Shown here: in pieces, positions 34,500-47,600 of the stretch
How the letters are laid out: every line of letters starts with the position of its first letter
How positions within the stretch are numbered: position 1 is the stretch's first letter
DNA from: Nemania diffusa
Taxonomy: Eukaryota > Ascomycota > Sordariomycetes > Xylariales > Xylariaceae
NCBI GenBank assembly: GCA_038501195.1
Contig: JBBPUQ010000006.1
Span: 3,782,001-3,846,000 of the forward strand
DNA length: 64,000 nt
Reading direction: 5' to 3'
Notes under the pieces: generated by a model
What the model saw: the letters and a program-made list of their open reading frames with translations, nothing else
Told to the model about the DNA's origin: nothing
Database searches by the model: none
Translations under genes and position numbers: made by a program

Positions 34500-35861
34500 C
34501 TAGAATGATTTAACCTGCCGTCCGCACACAAAGACTTTCTTGATGTTGCGATCATCGCCCGTCATAACGAACTTATCGAAGATCGTCTTCGTGGCATCAT
34601 GTTCTTCGAGTATCGTCATGACACCCGGTTTCGAGCTATTCGAGTCGATCAACAAGGCATCGAGCTCCTTCCCAGGCGCAAAGTTGCCAATCTTTTCATC
34701 TAAACAGCATACCCGCGCCCCGCCGAGCGTCGCGAGATAGAACACCTCGTCAATCGATAGTCCCTTGTCTTTACCTTGGCTCATGGCTTCCTTCGCGTTC
34801 GAAGCAACGAGGGCCTGTCGCATCGCGTCTAATATGCTACTCGAGAAGCCGCCCCCGCTGTCCGTTCCTAGTCCTACCTTGATATCCCGTCGGAGAAATT
34901 CACGCACAGGCGCGGCCATGAAGCCACCGCCGACGGTCATGTTAGAGATAGGACAGTGGGCGACACCGCACTCGAGATCCTTGAGGCGCCCGAGTTCATA
35001 TTCAGACACGTAGCAGCAGTGGGCTAGGATAGATCGCTTAGTGAGCAACCCGAAATGGTGGTATAGGTCTGCCTCGTTTTCAAATGTCGGAAACAGTGTT
35101 TTCGTAAACGACATCTCTTGCTCAGCTTCGTTGAAGTGCGTCTGGATAGGGAGGTCAGGGTTGGCCTTGGCGATCTCGCCTAGTCCAGCGAGCAAGGTGT
35201 CGTCGCAGGTGATGGCGAAACGAGGCGTGAGCACGTGCTTGATCAACCTACCCTCCGGATCAATCTTTCTCATATGCGCAATGCAGTCCCGCGTGTCGCT
35301 CAGCGAGGATTCCACCGTTGCGTCGCGATAGTAGTCGGGCGCATTGCGATTCATATTGCATTTTCCAACGAATGCACGCTGTCCCTTCTCGAGACAGAGG
35401 TCAGCTAAGATGTTGGTGGCTTCGGCATGCATAGATCCGTAGTAGGAAGCCGTTGTTATGCCTTGCTGAAGGAAGCCGTCGACGCAACTAGCGTAGATAC
35501 GCCGTGCGTACTCCGGATCGCGGAAACGGGCCTCGTTCGGAAACGTGACGTTGTCTAGCCAATCTAGAATATGCATGCTCTGACCGAGACCTCGCTGTGC
35601 CCACTGGGGTGCATGGTTGTGAGTGTCTACGAAGCCCGGGACGAGAAATTGGCCGCGCTCCAGGAATTGAACTTCACATTGCGGCTCGGAGAGTCCTAGC
35701 GTAGTCAAGTGTTGCTGGACTGACTCCTTTGAGACCGACTTCACTAGGCTTGATATGATGCCATCTGGTGTGATAATTATTAACCCGTTTTCTATTATCT
35801 CCAGCTGATCGAGGCTGAGGCAGTGGACGAGTGTGCCGTGAAAGACTAGATGTCGAGCCAT
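34500..35861 (-). CDS. Guanine deaminase
   Basis: Single exon, 453 aa, starting at the ATG at 35861 (the preceding GTG is not used). It converts guanine to xanthine and ammonia in purine catabolism, in the cytosol. Amidohydrolase signatures are present in order: PGFVDTHNHAPQ with the metal-binding H81 and H83, TASYYGSMHAEATN, IQTHFNEAEQE, SILAHCCYVSE, AHCPISNMTVGGG and VGLGTDSGGG with the catalytic Asp. Length and order match the eukaryotic enzyme (GUD1/GDA type). The start codon is 178 bp from the left end of the mobile block, so most of its normal upstream region may have been displaced. Confidence 0.95.
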   Translation of the reverse strand: MARHLVFHGTLVHCLSLDQLEIIENGLIIITPDGIISSLVKSVSKESVQQHLTTLGLSEPQCEVQFLERGQFLVPGFVDTHNHAPQWAQRGLGQSMHILDWLDNVTFPNEARFRDPEYARRIYASCVDGFLQQGITTASYYGSMHAEATNILADLCLEKGQRAFVGKCNMNRNAPDYYRDATVESSLSDTRDCIAHMRKIDPEGRLIKHVLTPRFAITCDDTLLAGLGEIAKANPDLPIQTHFNEAEQEMSFTKTLFPTFENEADLYHHFGLLTKRSILAHCCYVSEYELGRLKDLECGVAHCPISNMTVGGGFMAAPVREFLRRDIKVGLGTDSGGGFSSSILDAMRQALVASNAKEAMSQGKDKGLSIDEVFYLATLGGARVCCLDEKIGNFAPGKELDALLIDSNSSKPGVMTILEEHDATKTIFDKFVMTGDDRNIKKVFVCGRQVKSF

Positions 35862-36032
35862 CACTATTATCCAAATGTTGGTCGACGACAGAGACAGACG
35901 AGTCGAATCCCCCTCATCCGCCCGGAATACCCGGTAGATACGGAGTTAGCCAGCTGTCGTCAGTAATACATCAGCTGTCGACAATTGAATTTCGGATGGT
36001 GTACTGATAAGTGTCTTCTGGTCTTCTGTAGG

Positions 36033-36038
36033 CTTGGC
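36033..36038 (+). other. Target-site duplication, left copy (CTTGGC)
   Basis: CTTGGC lies directly before the left terminal inverted repeat and recurs directly after the right one (50673-50678), in the same orientation. A six-base match adjoining both repeat ends is unlikely by chance (about 1 in 4000). Confidence 0.72.
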
Positions 36039-36077
36039 TACGGCGTCCCAGAGGGCAAACTGTTCGAAAACTAATTT
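36039..36077 (+). repeat. Left terminal inverted repeat
   Basis: Begins TACGGCGTCCCAGAGGGC and continues with AAACTGTTCGAAAACTAATTT. Its reverse complement is found at 50634-50672 with a single difference at position 19 (A versus T). Similarity weakens after about 40 bp, where the right copy is heavily AT-converted. Confidence 0.9.
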
Positions 36078-36205
36078 CTTAATACGCGTACACCAAAAAG
36101 TACTAAATAGCACCCTGTTTTAACCGTATATGTATTAGTGTATATAGTGTAAAAAGAAATAGTGAAGTAATAAGTACAAAATAGTAAAAGCAAGTAACTA
36201 GCAGT

Positions 36206-36640
36206 GACTGGTAGGGCCGGTAGGACTGCCAGGGACCTGTTAATAGGACTGGTAGGGACTGGTAGGGCTGATAGGTCTGCCAGGGACCTGTCAATAGGAC
36301 TGGTAGGGACTGGTAGGGCTGGTAGGACTGCCAGACACCTGTCAATAGGACTGGTAGGGACTGGTAGGGCTAGTAGGTCTGCCAAGGACCTGTCAATAGA
36401 ACTGGTAGGGACTAGTAAAGCCAGTAGGTCTGCTAAAGACCTGTTAATAAAACTAGTAAAAACTAATAAAGCTAATAAATTTATTAAAAACTTATTAATA
36501 AAACTATTAAAAATTTATTATTAAAACTAATAAAAATTAAAGTTAATAAATTTATTAAAAATTTATTAATAAAATTAATAAAAATTTATTAATAAAATTA
36601 ATAAAAATTTATTAATAAAATTAATTAAAATTAATTATTT
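36206..36640 (+). repeat. Minisatellite array, 51-bp unit, left arm
   Basis: First unit 36206-36246 is 10 bp short. Full 51-bp units follow at 36247, 36298, 36349, 36400 and 36451, after which the array is irregular and nearly pure A/T to about 36640. An intact unit contains GACTGGTAGG twice, then GCTGGTAGGACTGCCAGGG and ACCTGTCAATAG. Because 51 is a multiple of three the array gives a false open frame of 17-residue repeats. GC content drops from about half in unit 4 to about 12% in unit 6, every change being C to T or G to A. Confidence 0.92.
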
Positions 36641-37134
36641 TTATTATTATTATTATTATTATATAAAAAATATATATATATATTTTTTTAAATATATATA
36701 AAAATATTAATTATATTAATTTAATAATTATATATGTAATTTTTATAATTTATATAATTTATATAATTAATATATTTAAATTTATAATATATTATATTTT
36801 AATTTTTAAATAAAATTAATAATTTAATATTATTATAAAATAAAAAAAACTATAAATTAAATATAATATAATAAATAATATATAATTAATAATATATATT
36901 ATATAAAACTAAAGCTTAAAAAAAAATCTTTTTTAAAATATATATAAAAAAAATATATATAAATATATTAATACTTTTTAAATTTTAATTTTTAAATTTT
37001 AATAAATATTATATAATATATTTTATTATAAAATAATTATTATAATATTTTTTATATTATATTTATTTTATATATAATAAAATTTATAAATTTTATAAAT
37101 ATTTTTTTATATATAATATTAAATATATAATATA

Positions 37135-37387
37135 AGTTATAATATAATAGTTAATATAAACTATATAGTTATTTTAATTATATATTATTGTTTTTTTGCT
37201 TTTTTTTTTTTTACAAGATTTATTTATTATTAAAGCTTACTGCTTTAAATAATTTATATATTATTTATTTTTATTATTTTATATTAGCTAAATTTTTTTT
37301 TTTTTTTTTTTTTTATATTTAAATTTTTATATATAATTAAATTATTTAATTAATAGTTTTATTTTTTATAAATATTAATATATAACA
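37135..37387 (+). repeat. Left LTR of the middle element
   Basis: Matches 49278-49524 over its whole length, with differences mostly C/T or G/A plus T-run length changes. The left copy keeps more ancestral bases (for example AAAGCTTACTGCTTTAAA near 37233, where the right copy reads AAAATTTATTATTTTAAA). Confidence 0.8.
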
Positions 37388-38697
37388 ATTTAAATATTAT
37401 TTATATAAAATATAAAAATAGCTTTAAAATATATTTTTATTTTAAAAAAAAAAAAAAGTTATAAATTTATAAAATAAACATTAATATAACAATATTATAA
37501 TAAAAAATATAAATAATAAATTTTAAATTTATAAAAATTTATTTTAAATTAAATAATTTAAAAAAGTTATTTTTTAAATTTAATAAAATTTTTTAAAACA
37601 AAATTTAATATAATTTATTAATTAATTTTAATTTTTAAAATATAAAAATTTATATTTATATTATAAAAAATAAAAATAAAAAAACTTATATAAAGTTTTT
37701 AATAAAATAATTAATAAATTTTATAAATAATATAAAAAATTTAGCTTTATAAATAAATAATATATAAACTTTATAAATAAACTTAAAAAAAATTAACAAA
37801 AATTAATTATTAATTTTATTAATATATATATAAAAAATAATAATTTTATATTTTTTTTATTATAATATTATTAATAAAATTTAAATAGCTATTTTTTAAT
37901 TTAATAAATTAATAAATTATATTAGTTTTAAATAATTATTTAAAAAATATAAAACTTTATAAACTAAATTTAAATTTTATTTAATTATACTTTTTATTAT
38001 ATATTAACAAATAAATAACTTTTATAAATTTTTATAAAAAAAAAAAAATTAATTTAATAATTTAATTAAATAATATAATTTTTTTATTAATAAAAAATAA
38101 GTTTTAATAAATCTTAATTAATTAAAAATAAAAATATTAGTTATAAATTTTAGTTATTTTATATTTATTAATTAAACTATATTAAATTATATTTTTATTA
38201 AATTAAAAAAGTTTTAGTTTTAAAATTAAATTAATAAAATTAATTAATAAATAATAAATTTATTAATTAAAAGTTATAAAATTAATATATTATTAAATTA
38301 AATTAAAAAAAAAATTTATAAATTAATTAAAATTTTAGTTTTTATTTTTTATAATAAATTTAATAAAAATAATATAAAATTTAAAATATAATATTATAAT
38401 ATAAAAAATTATTTAATAATTAATTAAAACTAGTTTATTAATAATATTATTAAAATAATAAATATTAAATTTTATTTAAATAAAAAAATAATTAAATATT
38501 TATAGTTTTATTTAAATAATATATATTTTAAAACTTTAATTTTATTATATATATTATTTATATAATTATATAAATATTATTATAATATTAATATTTTTAA
38601 TAAATTTAAAAATAATTTTATTTATTTTGTAAATAAAATTAAATTAATAAAAAATTAATAAAAAAACAGTTTTAAAAACTATTTTAATATTTATATA

Positions 38698-39007
38698 TGT
38701 TGAACTAATGATTTAACAAGACCTGTATGTACGTACTAAGTGTGTACAACCAAGATTTGGACCAAGACCTTTATTAGGTAATCGAATAGATAAAGAATAC
38801 AAGAACCCACTGGGATCCACAGAACCCACAGGTCCTACGCACATACATACATATAAATAACCTGTGTACAACCTTTTTAGTTGTACTTCCTTTTGTAAAA
38901 TATATACACAAATTAATATAAAACCTTAGGACTTAAAAATAGACTTTAAACTTTATAAATTACTCCGAATTTTTTTGTATATATACATATAAAAAGTTCT
39001 ATTAATA
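38698..39007 (+). repeat. 5' LTR of the copia element, largely unmutated
   Basis: 310 bp. The first two thirds keep near-normal base composition (for example CAAGATTTGGACCAAGACC, CCCACTGGGATCCACAG and GGTCCTACGCACATACATAC), a GC island inside the AT desert. The last third and the end (ATTAATA in place of ACTAACA) are partly converted. It contains TATAAATAA near 38853, a possible promoter TATA box. Confidence 0.93.
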
Positions 39008-42000
39008 CTAATTAATAATTATAAAATATAATTACAAATTAACAAAATAAAAAAGCAAAATTTAGTTATAAAATAGCTTTTATATTTAATTTTTTATTTT
39101 TTATATAAAAAGTAAACTATTATTTATATTAATTAAAAAAAAAAAAGTTAAATTAACTATTAAATAAAAAAAGCTTAAATATTGCAAAGTTAAAGCAATT
39201 TTTTATATAATAGTTTAGTTATTTTTATATAAAAATTAACAAAATTATAAACTATTTTATATATTTAACTTTTTAACTATTTTATTTATTTATTTATTTT
39301 TTTATTTTTATATTTTTTTTTTTTTATAACTATGTTAAAATTTATAATAAAGTTAGCTATAATAGCTATAGTAGCAATAGCTAAAGTTAATTATTTTAAA
39401 ATTTTAAACAAAAAACTATATTTATTTTTATATAAAAATATAACTAAAAAAAGCAACATTAATATTTTTAAATAAAAAAGCAAAATTAATTTTAAATATT
39501 AAAATATTACAATTAATTTAAATAATATAATTATTTTAATATAATTATTAATATATTTTATATAATATTTAAAAAAATATATATAATTAAAAATTAAAAG
39601 CAAATAATTTATATAAATATTTATAATAAATTTTAATAATTAAATAAAATTTATATTTATAAATATTAATTATATATTTAAATAAATATTTATTATAATA
39701 ATTAAATATAACAAAAATATTAAAATATATAAAAAAATAATAAATAACTAACTTATATATATTTTTAAAAAATTTAGCAAAAATAATAATAAAAAATTAA
39801 ATAATAATATATTTATATAAATAGCTTTAATATTTATATTAATAAATATATTAAAACTAATAGTTATATAAATAGATTTTTTAATATTATAACTAGCTAT
39901 ATTAAAATTAATAATACTAATATATTATATAATATTTAATACTAATAATTAAATATTTAGTTTTTTTATATAAATAAAAACTTAAAAATTTATATTTATT
40001 TTTAAAATTTTTACTATATATTTTATATTTTTATTTATATATAAAAATTAATTATATAAACTTTTTTTTATTTAAATTATTTACAATAGTTTAATTAAAA
40101 CAGCTTAATTTATTATATTTATTAAAATATAGCAATTTAATTAAAATTATAATAGTAAATTATATAATATATTATATAATAAAGTTTAAATTTTTATTTC
40201 GATATATTATTGACTTAAAATTATTAAAAAACAATATTATATAGTATTTTTTTTTATATTAAAAAAAAAAACTAAACAATATTATTTTAACTATATTAAT
40301 TTAATATATAAATAAAACAAAATTTATATAATATTTAATAATTATTTTAATATAACAGTTAATTATAATTAATATTAAATTAATTAAATTATTATTATTT
40401 TTATATAAATAAAATAAAACAATTTAATAAAAATAATATTTAAAATATTAAAAATTATAATTAATAAGTTTTAACTTATATAATATATTTTAAAATTTAG
40501 CTACTATAAAAAAATATTACTTTATATAACAATTATATAAATATATTTTAATATATTTAAGTTTAAATCTGTTTTAATTAATTAAAAACTTATATATAAA
40601 GTTTTATTTTTTAATTTATAAATAATGCTATAAATTTTTTTTAATTAAAAAATAAACTATTATTATATAATAAATATTTATTTTGTTAACAAATAATATA
40701 ATATTAAATATTTAAAATAATTATATAGTTATAGCTTTAAAAAAAACTTTTATTAAAAACTATAGCAATTATATAATAAAAATAATAAAAATAACAAAAA
40801 GTGTTTTATTTATAAAAAGTTTAATTATTAATTTATTAACTATAATTAACAAAAAGAATCAAAAACAAAAAAACAATATTTTGCTATATATAATATATTA
40901 AAACAAAAAACCTTATTATATAAAAAATATAATATATTTATATTAAATTATAAAAATAATAAAAACTTTTTATATAATAATAAATTTAATAACAACTTAA
41001 ATTTTAAAATTAAAAACAAAACGATTTAATTTTTAATAAATTTAATATATTTTTATTATATAATAAAAAAAAATATATATATTTAAAACTAAATATTAAT
41101 ATTAAATAATTTTTATTTAAACAGTTAATATAATATAAAGTATTAAAATATTTTATAAAATATTAATATAATTAAAGTTTTAACTATTAAAAAAATTTAA
41201 GTTAAAACTTTTATATAAAAAAACTTTTTTATATAAATAAATTAAACTTTAAATAATATAACAATTTAATTTAATAATATTAAAAGCTTTAAAACTATAA
41301 ATATTATAATTATTTTAATATTAATTAAACTAATTAAATTTTATATTTTAAATATACTAATTTTGTTTTTACTGTTACTATAAAATATAAATTAATTATA
41401 TATTTATTTTAATAATATATAAAATATAATTATATAATAAAATAATATAACAATATTAATTGTATAAAAATAAAAATATTTATTTTTTAATATTAACTAA
41501 TTAAAAACTATAAATTATTTTATAAAATAAAAACTTCAAAAATTATATTATCGATTTAAATATTTTTATATAAAAAAACTTATAAAATTATTACAAAAAG
41601 CTAAATATAATAATATTAATATTTTAATATTTTAAAAAATCAAAAAGTTTTGCTACTATTATTAATTATATAATTAAGCTTTAAAAAGATTTAAATTTTT
41701 GCTAAAAAATAAATGTAATTTTAATTATAAAATTATTATTAATGTTATATAAATTAACAAATAATTAACTTTATATATAATTAATATAAATATTTTATTT
41801 TAAACAGTTAAATTTTTAAAATTTTTAAATATATATAATATTTAAAATATATTATATTAATATTAAATTTTAATATATTAAAAGCTATTTGATTATATTA
41901 TATATAATTTTAGTATAAATTTTTTATTTAAAAAATTTTGCAATAATATATAACTAATTAAAATTTTATACAAAAAAATACTTATTAAAATATATTAAAC

Positions 42001-43960
42001 TATTAAAAAAATCAAACAAATATATATATTATTTTATTATATGTTTAATATTTTATATAAAAAAATCAGTTATTATATAAATAAAAAAATAATATTATAA
42101 ATAATTATAAAAACTTTAAATAATATAGCTAAATTAAATAGTTTTATATTTATTTTATTAGTTTTTAAAGCTTATTTTAAAATTAACAACAATTTACTTT
42201 TTTTGTTAAAAATTATTTAAAAAGCAAAAGTTATATAAAAAGCTATAAAAATATTAAAAAATATTTATATAAAAATTAATATTAACTAAACTATATAAAT
42301 TAAAAACAAACTAATATTATTATATAAAATATTTTTTTTATTTTTTTAAAATAAAGTTATAATATAAAAAAAGTATAAAAATTAAACAAAATTATATAAA
42401 ATTTTTACAATTAAAAATTATAATATTATAATTAATATAATAAATAAATTAACTAAGTTTTATTATATATAAATTAAACTATATTATTAATAAAAAGCTA
42501 TATTTAATTTATTATATAAAAAAAATAACTTTTTATATAACTTTTTTTAAGTTATTAAATAGTTATAATTTTAATATAAAAATAAACTAAAAAAGTTATT
42601 TATAATTATTAGCAACTAATACTTTATATTAAAAAAAGTTAATAATTATATTTTAATTATATAATTAAAACAAAATAATATAATTATTATATTTAATATA
42701 TTTTTTAAACAATTAAATATAGCTAAAATAAACATATTAATAATTTAAAATATATTTTAGTTTATATAATATAATTTAAACTAATATAATTAAATAAAAA
42801 TTTTTTAAATTAAATTTATATAAAAAATTAAAAATAAAATAACTAAATTATATAAAAAGTTTAAATTAGTTATATAAAGTTATAAAAATAATAATAAAGT
42901 TTAAATTTTTATATAAATATTAACAATTTAATATATAAATTAATAGTTTATTATAACTTTAAAACTATTGCTAATTTAAAACTACAATATATATACAAAA
43001 TTATAAAATATTTTTTAAATATATATATAATTATATAATAAATTAAACTAAAAAATTTATATTTATTTGTTAAAAAAACTAAAAAACAAATATTTAATAA
43101 GTATTATATTTTAAATTGTACAATTATTATATAAATTAATTAAATTAAAATTATATTAGTACAAAATTTATTATAAATATTATTATTAAAAATTAAACAT
43201 AAAAATATTTATATATAACTTATATTTGTTATATATTAAAAAAAAACTTAATAAATTTATAATTATAAAACTTTAAATAAACAATATTTTTAGTATTATA
43301 TTTAAGAAATTTTTATATAAAAAAAAAACTAAACTATTATTTTATATAAAACTAAAAATAAAATTAATATTTAAACATTTTATTAAATTTAATAAAAACA
43401 AAATCTAAATAAACAAATAAAAATTTTTTTTTATTTAATAAAAATAAATTAAACAATTATATATTATTAACTTTTATATAAAAAATTATTTTCAGTAATA
43501 TATTGTTTAATAAGTTTAAAAAGTATATATTATATTAATATATTAATTAAAAATATTATATAATTTGTTAATTGCTATATAAGTTTAAAAGTTATTAAAA
43601 AATAACGTTAAAATATTAAATATATAAATATAATAACAAATTAACAATATATAGCAAAAACTATATTATATATTTTTAAATTTTAATTATATAAAAATAT
43701 TTATTTTTATTAACAAAGTATTTATAAATAATAAAAATTTAAGTTTTTAAATTAAATTTATAATTATATTAGCTAATAAAAATTATATAAAAAATACTTT
43801 TATAATTAAAAGCAATATTATTTATTAAAATTTAATCAAATATAAACAAGTTATATATAATATATTAATAAATAAATTATATAATATAGTTAATAAATTT
43901 AATTATATTATTATATTTAATATAACTTTTTAAAAAATTATTTATATAATAAAATTATTA

Positions 43961-44224
43961 ATTATATTATTAGTTATATATATTGATTTTAAATTTTTAT
44001 ATAAATATTTAATTAAGTTAAAAACTATATAAAAAAAGTAACTTATAATCAATATTATATTATTTTAAAAAACATATAAAAATTGCAAAATTATAAAAAT
44101 ATATTAAATTAATAATAAAAACAATTTAACAAATATTTATATAAAAAAAGCATTTAATTAAATATTAAAAAAACTAGTTAATACAAATAAACTAATTGTA
44201 TAAATAAAAGTATATATAAATTAG
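43961..44224 (+). pseudogene. Relic of copia RNase H (C-terminal pol)
   Basis: Read in one frame, the A/T-only sequence still gives IYIDFKFLYKYLIKLKTI at 43976-44029, which fits the TDSKSLY-type RNase H segment of fungal copia elements. After in-frame stops at former Gln/Arg/Trp codons it continues with NLTNIYIKKAFN and KKLVNTNKLIV, corresponding to the family's NPAD.xTK and LVDTN blocks. Stops and substitutions are those expected from C to T and G to A change. The frame ends about 80 bp before the 3' LTR. Identification rests on remembered family pattern. Confidence 0.7.
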
Positions 44225-44300
44225 TTAAATAGTAAAAAAAATAATAAAAAATTAATTAATATTAAAACTAAAGTTATTATACAAAAAAAAAAATCTTTAA

Positions 44301-44610
44301 TATTAAATTAATAATTTAATAAAATTTATATATATATACTAAGTATATACAACTAAAACTTGGACTAAAACTTTTATTAAATAATTAAATAGATAAAAAA
44401 TACAAAGATTTATTAAGATTTACAGAACTTATAAGTTTTATATATATATATATATATAAATAACTTATATATAACTTTTTTAGTTATATTTCTTTTTATA
44501 AAATATATATACAAATTAATACAAAATTTTAAAACTTAAAAACAAATCTTAAATTTTATAAATTACTCTAAATCTTTTTATATATATATATATAAAAAGT
44601 TCTACTAACA
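44301..44610 (+). repeat. 3' LTR of the copia element, fully AT-converted
   Basis: 310 bp, collinear with 38698-39007. Almost every G/C of the 5' copy is A/T here, including the TG start (now TA), while the CA end (ACTAACA) is kept. Confidence 0.93.
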
Positions 44611-47600
44611 ATATAATTATTAATATTATATTTAAATATTTAAAATTAAATAAAATATTTAAATTTTATATTTAATATTATATATAAATTATATATATTT
44701 TTAATATAAAAAATAAAAAATATAATATTTTATATAAAAATAAAAAAATAATAGTTATATTTTAAAATAAAACTTTAATTATAAATATAAATAAAAAACT
44801 TTATAATAATAATTATTTAAATAAATAGTTTATATTTTAAATATAAATATAAAAAAAATATATATATATATATATAAATTATTAATAAAAAAAAATATTT
44901 TAATTATAAATAAACTAAATATTAATTTTATAAATATTTTAAAAAAAAAAATATTAATAAAAAAGTTTATTTTAATATTATTATAAATTAATATTTTTTT
45001 AATAATTTAAATAAATAAAAAATTAAAAAAAATAATATATTTAAATAAAACATTATATAAATAAAAAATTAATTTTAAAAAAAATAACTTTTTTTTTAAA
45101 AAAAATATTTTTAAAACTTATTAATAAATTAAATATTATAAATAAATATTTAAAAAAAAAACTTTTTTTATATATTTATATTATAAATTATAATAAATTA
45201 ATATTAATTATTAAAAATATTATTAAAAATATAAAAACAAATATATATATATATATATAAATATTATTTTTATTAAATAAATTATAAAATATTTAAATTT
45301 ATTTTTAATTTAATTTATATTTTAAAATATAATAAAATATAATAAATAAAATAAATAAAAAATTAATTAAATTTTTAAAATTATTATAAAAATAAAAAAA
45401 TATATATTTTAAAAAATATTTTTATATATTATTAATACATAAAATAATTTTATTTTAAAAAAATTATAGTTTTAAAAATATAATATTTTTTTTAATTATT
45501 AAAAAAATTAATTTTTATTTTTATTTATTTTATTTATTAATTATAATATAAAATATATTATTAATATAAATTAAACTAATATATAGTTATAATATTTTAA
45601 TTATAATTAAAATATAATATAAAAAAATATAAATTTAAAAAAAAACTAAAAAAAAAATAAGTTTTAAAAAAAAATAATTAAAATTAATAATATAAAATTT
45701 AAAGTTTTTATATAAATATTAAAAAAAAAAAAAATTTTAAAAAAAAAGTTTAAAAAAAATAAATTATATTTTTTTAAAAAAAGCTATTTTTTATATAAAA
45801 AAAAACTTATTAAAAAAAAAAAAATAACAATATATATTAATTAAAAAAACTAATTTTAATATATTAAAAAAATAAAAAATTAATATTTAAAGTTTATATT
45901 ATATATAAAAAAATAAAATTAAATAATATAAAAATTAATTAAATATTAATATAATTAATATAAATATTATAACTTTTTAATTTTTAATAAAATAAAATAA
46001 ACTAATTAAAAATATTTATATTATTAATATTTATAAAATTAATAAAATTATTATTAATAAAAAAATTAAAAACTTTTTTATAAAAAAAAATAATAAATTA
46101 TAATAAAAAGTTTTTAAAGTTATTTTTAATAAATATTATAATTTATTTTAAATATTTAATAAAATAAAATTTAATATTTTATTTTTATATTATTTATAAA
46201 TAAACTATTATATTAAATTTATAAATAATAAAAAATTAAAAAATTTAAAATATTTATAAATAAATTAAAAATTATAAAAAAATATTTAATAAATAATTTA
46301 TAAATAAAATTTATTAAATTAAATAATATTTTATTTATATTTTTTATTTTATTTATAAATAAATTATATAATAAATTATAATTTTATATTAATTATTAAA
46401 AACTTAATATTTTTATAAAAAAAAAATTATTATTTATTATTATTAATTAAAAAAATATTATTTTAAATTTTTAAAATAAAAATTTTTATAAAAATTTTTA
46501 TAAAATAAATATTTTATTAAATTTATATAAATTTAAATAAAAACAACTTAATTATTTTTTATATTTATTATAAAATTTATTAATATAAAATATTATTTGT
46601 TAAATTTATTAATAAATGTTTTATATTTTAAAAATATATAAATAATATTTTATTTAATTATTTAAATAATTTTTATAATATTTATATAAATAATATTTTT
46701 ATTTATTTTAATAATTTAATTAAATATAAAAAATATATAAAAAAAATATTATAATAATTAAAAAATATTAATTTATAAATTAATTTAAAAAAATTAAAAT
46801 TTTATATAATTAAAATTAAATTTTTAAATTATATTATTAATATAAATAAAATATAAATAAACTTTAATAAAATTAAAATAATATATAAATAAAAATTTAT
46901 TATTATTATTAAAAATTTATAAAAAATTATAATAAAATAATTAAATTGTTAAATTAATTAATAAAAAAAAAGTTTTTTTTATATAAACTTTTTAATATAA
47001 AAAAACTTAGTTATATTTTTTATTTTAAACTATTATAATTATAATTTATTTATTAAAATAAAAATTAATATTTTTAATAAAATAGTTATAAAAATAATAT
47101 TTAATAATTTATTATTTTAAAATTTTATATAATATAAAATTAAATTATAATATTTATAATAAAAAATTATTAATAATAATATTAATATTAAAAAAAAAAA
47201 AAAAAAAATTAAAAAATAATTAATAAAAAAAACTATTTTTTATTATTATAAATTATAAAATATTAAAATATTTTAATTAAAAATAATATTTTAATTTAAA
47301 ATAAATTAATTAAATAATATTTTTTTTAAAATATAACTTTATAATTATTTATTATTTTAATAAAAAAACTATTATTATAAATATTTTATTTTATAAATAA
47401 AAAAATTTAATTATTTAAAAAAATAAAAAAAATATTTAAAATAAATAATATATAATATAATTATTATTATTATTATTATTTAAAATAATTAATAAATTAT
47501 TTTTTTATTAATTATATTTTTAAATAAAACTATATTAATTTTAATATAAAAATATATTATTAAAAAATAAAAAATAAAAAATTAAATAATTTATAAATTT

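Larger units (their letters stand above)
38698..44610 (+). mobile_element. Inner Ty1/copia LTR retrotransposon, RIP-inactivated
   Basis: A 5913-bp element with two 310-bp LTRs (38698-39007, 44301-44610) flanked by ATATA on both sides (38693-38697 and 44611-44615). The ancestral LTR ends would be TG...CA: the left copy still starts TGTTGAAC and the right copy still ends ACTAACA. A mutated RNase H end of pol lies just upstream of the 3' LTR, which is the copia gene order. The element sits inside the middle LTR element, so it is the youngest insertion. All frames contain many stops; it is dead. Confidence 0.93.

Noticed and set aside
36204..36524. Open frame of 106 codons of 17-residue repeats
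   Set aside because: It is the in-phase 51-bp minisatellite read as protein, running straight into the AT-converted units; no independent sign of a gene.
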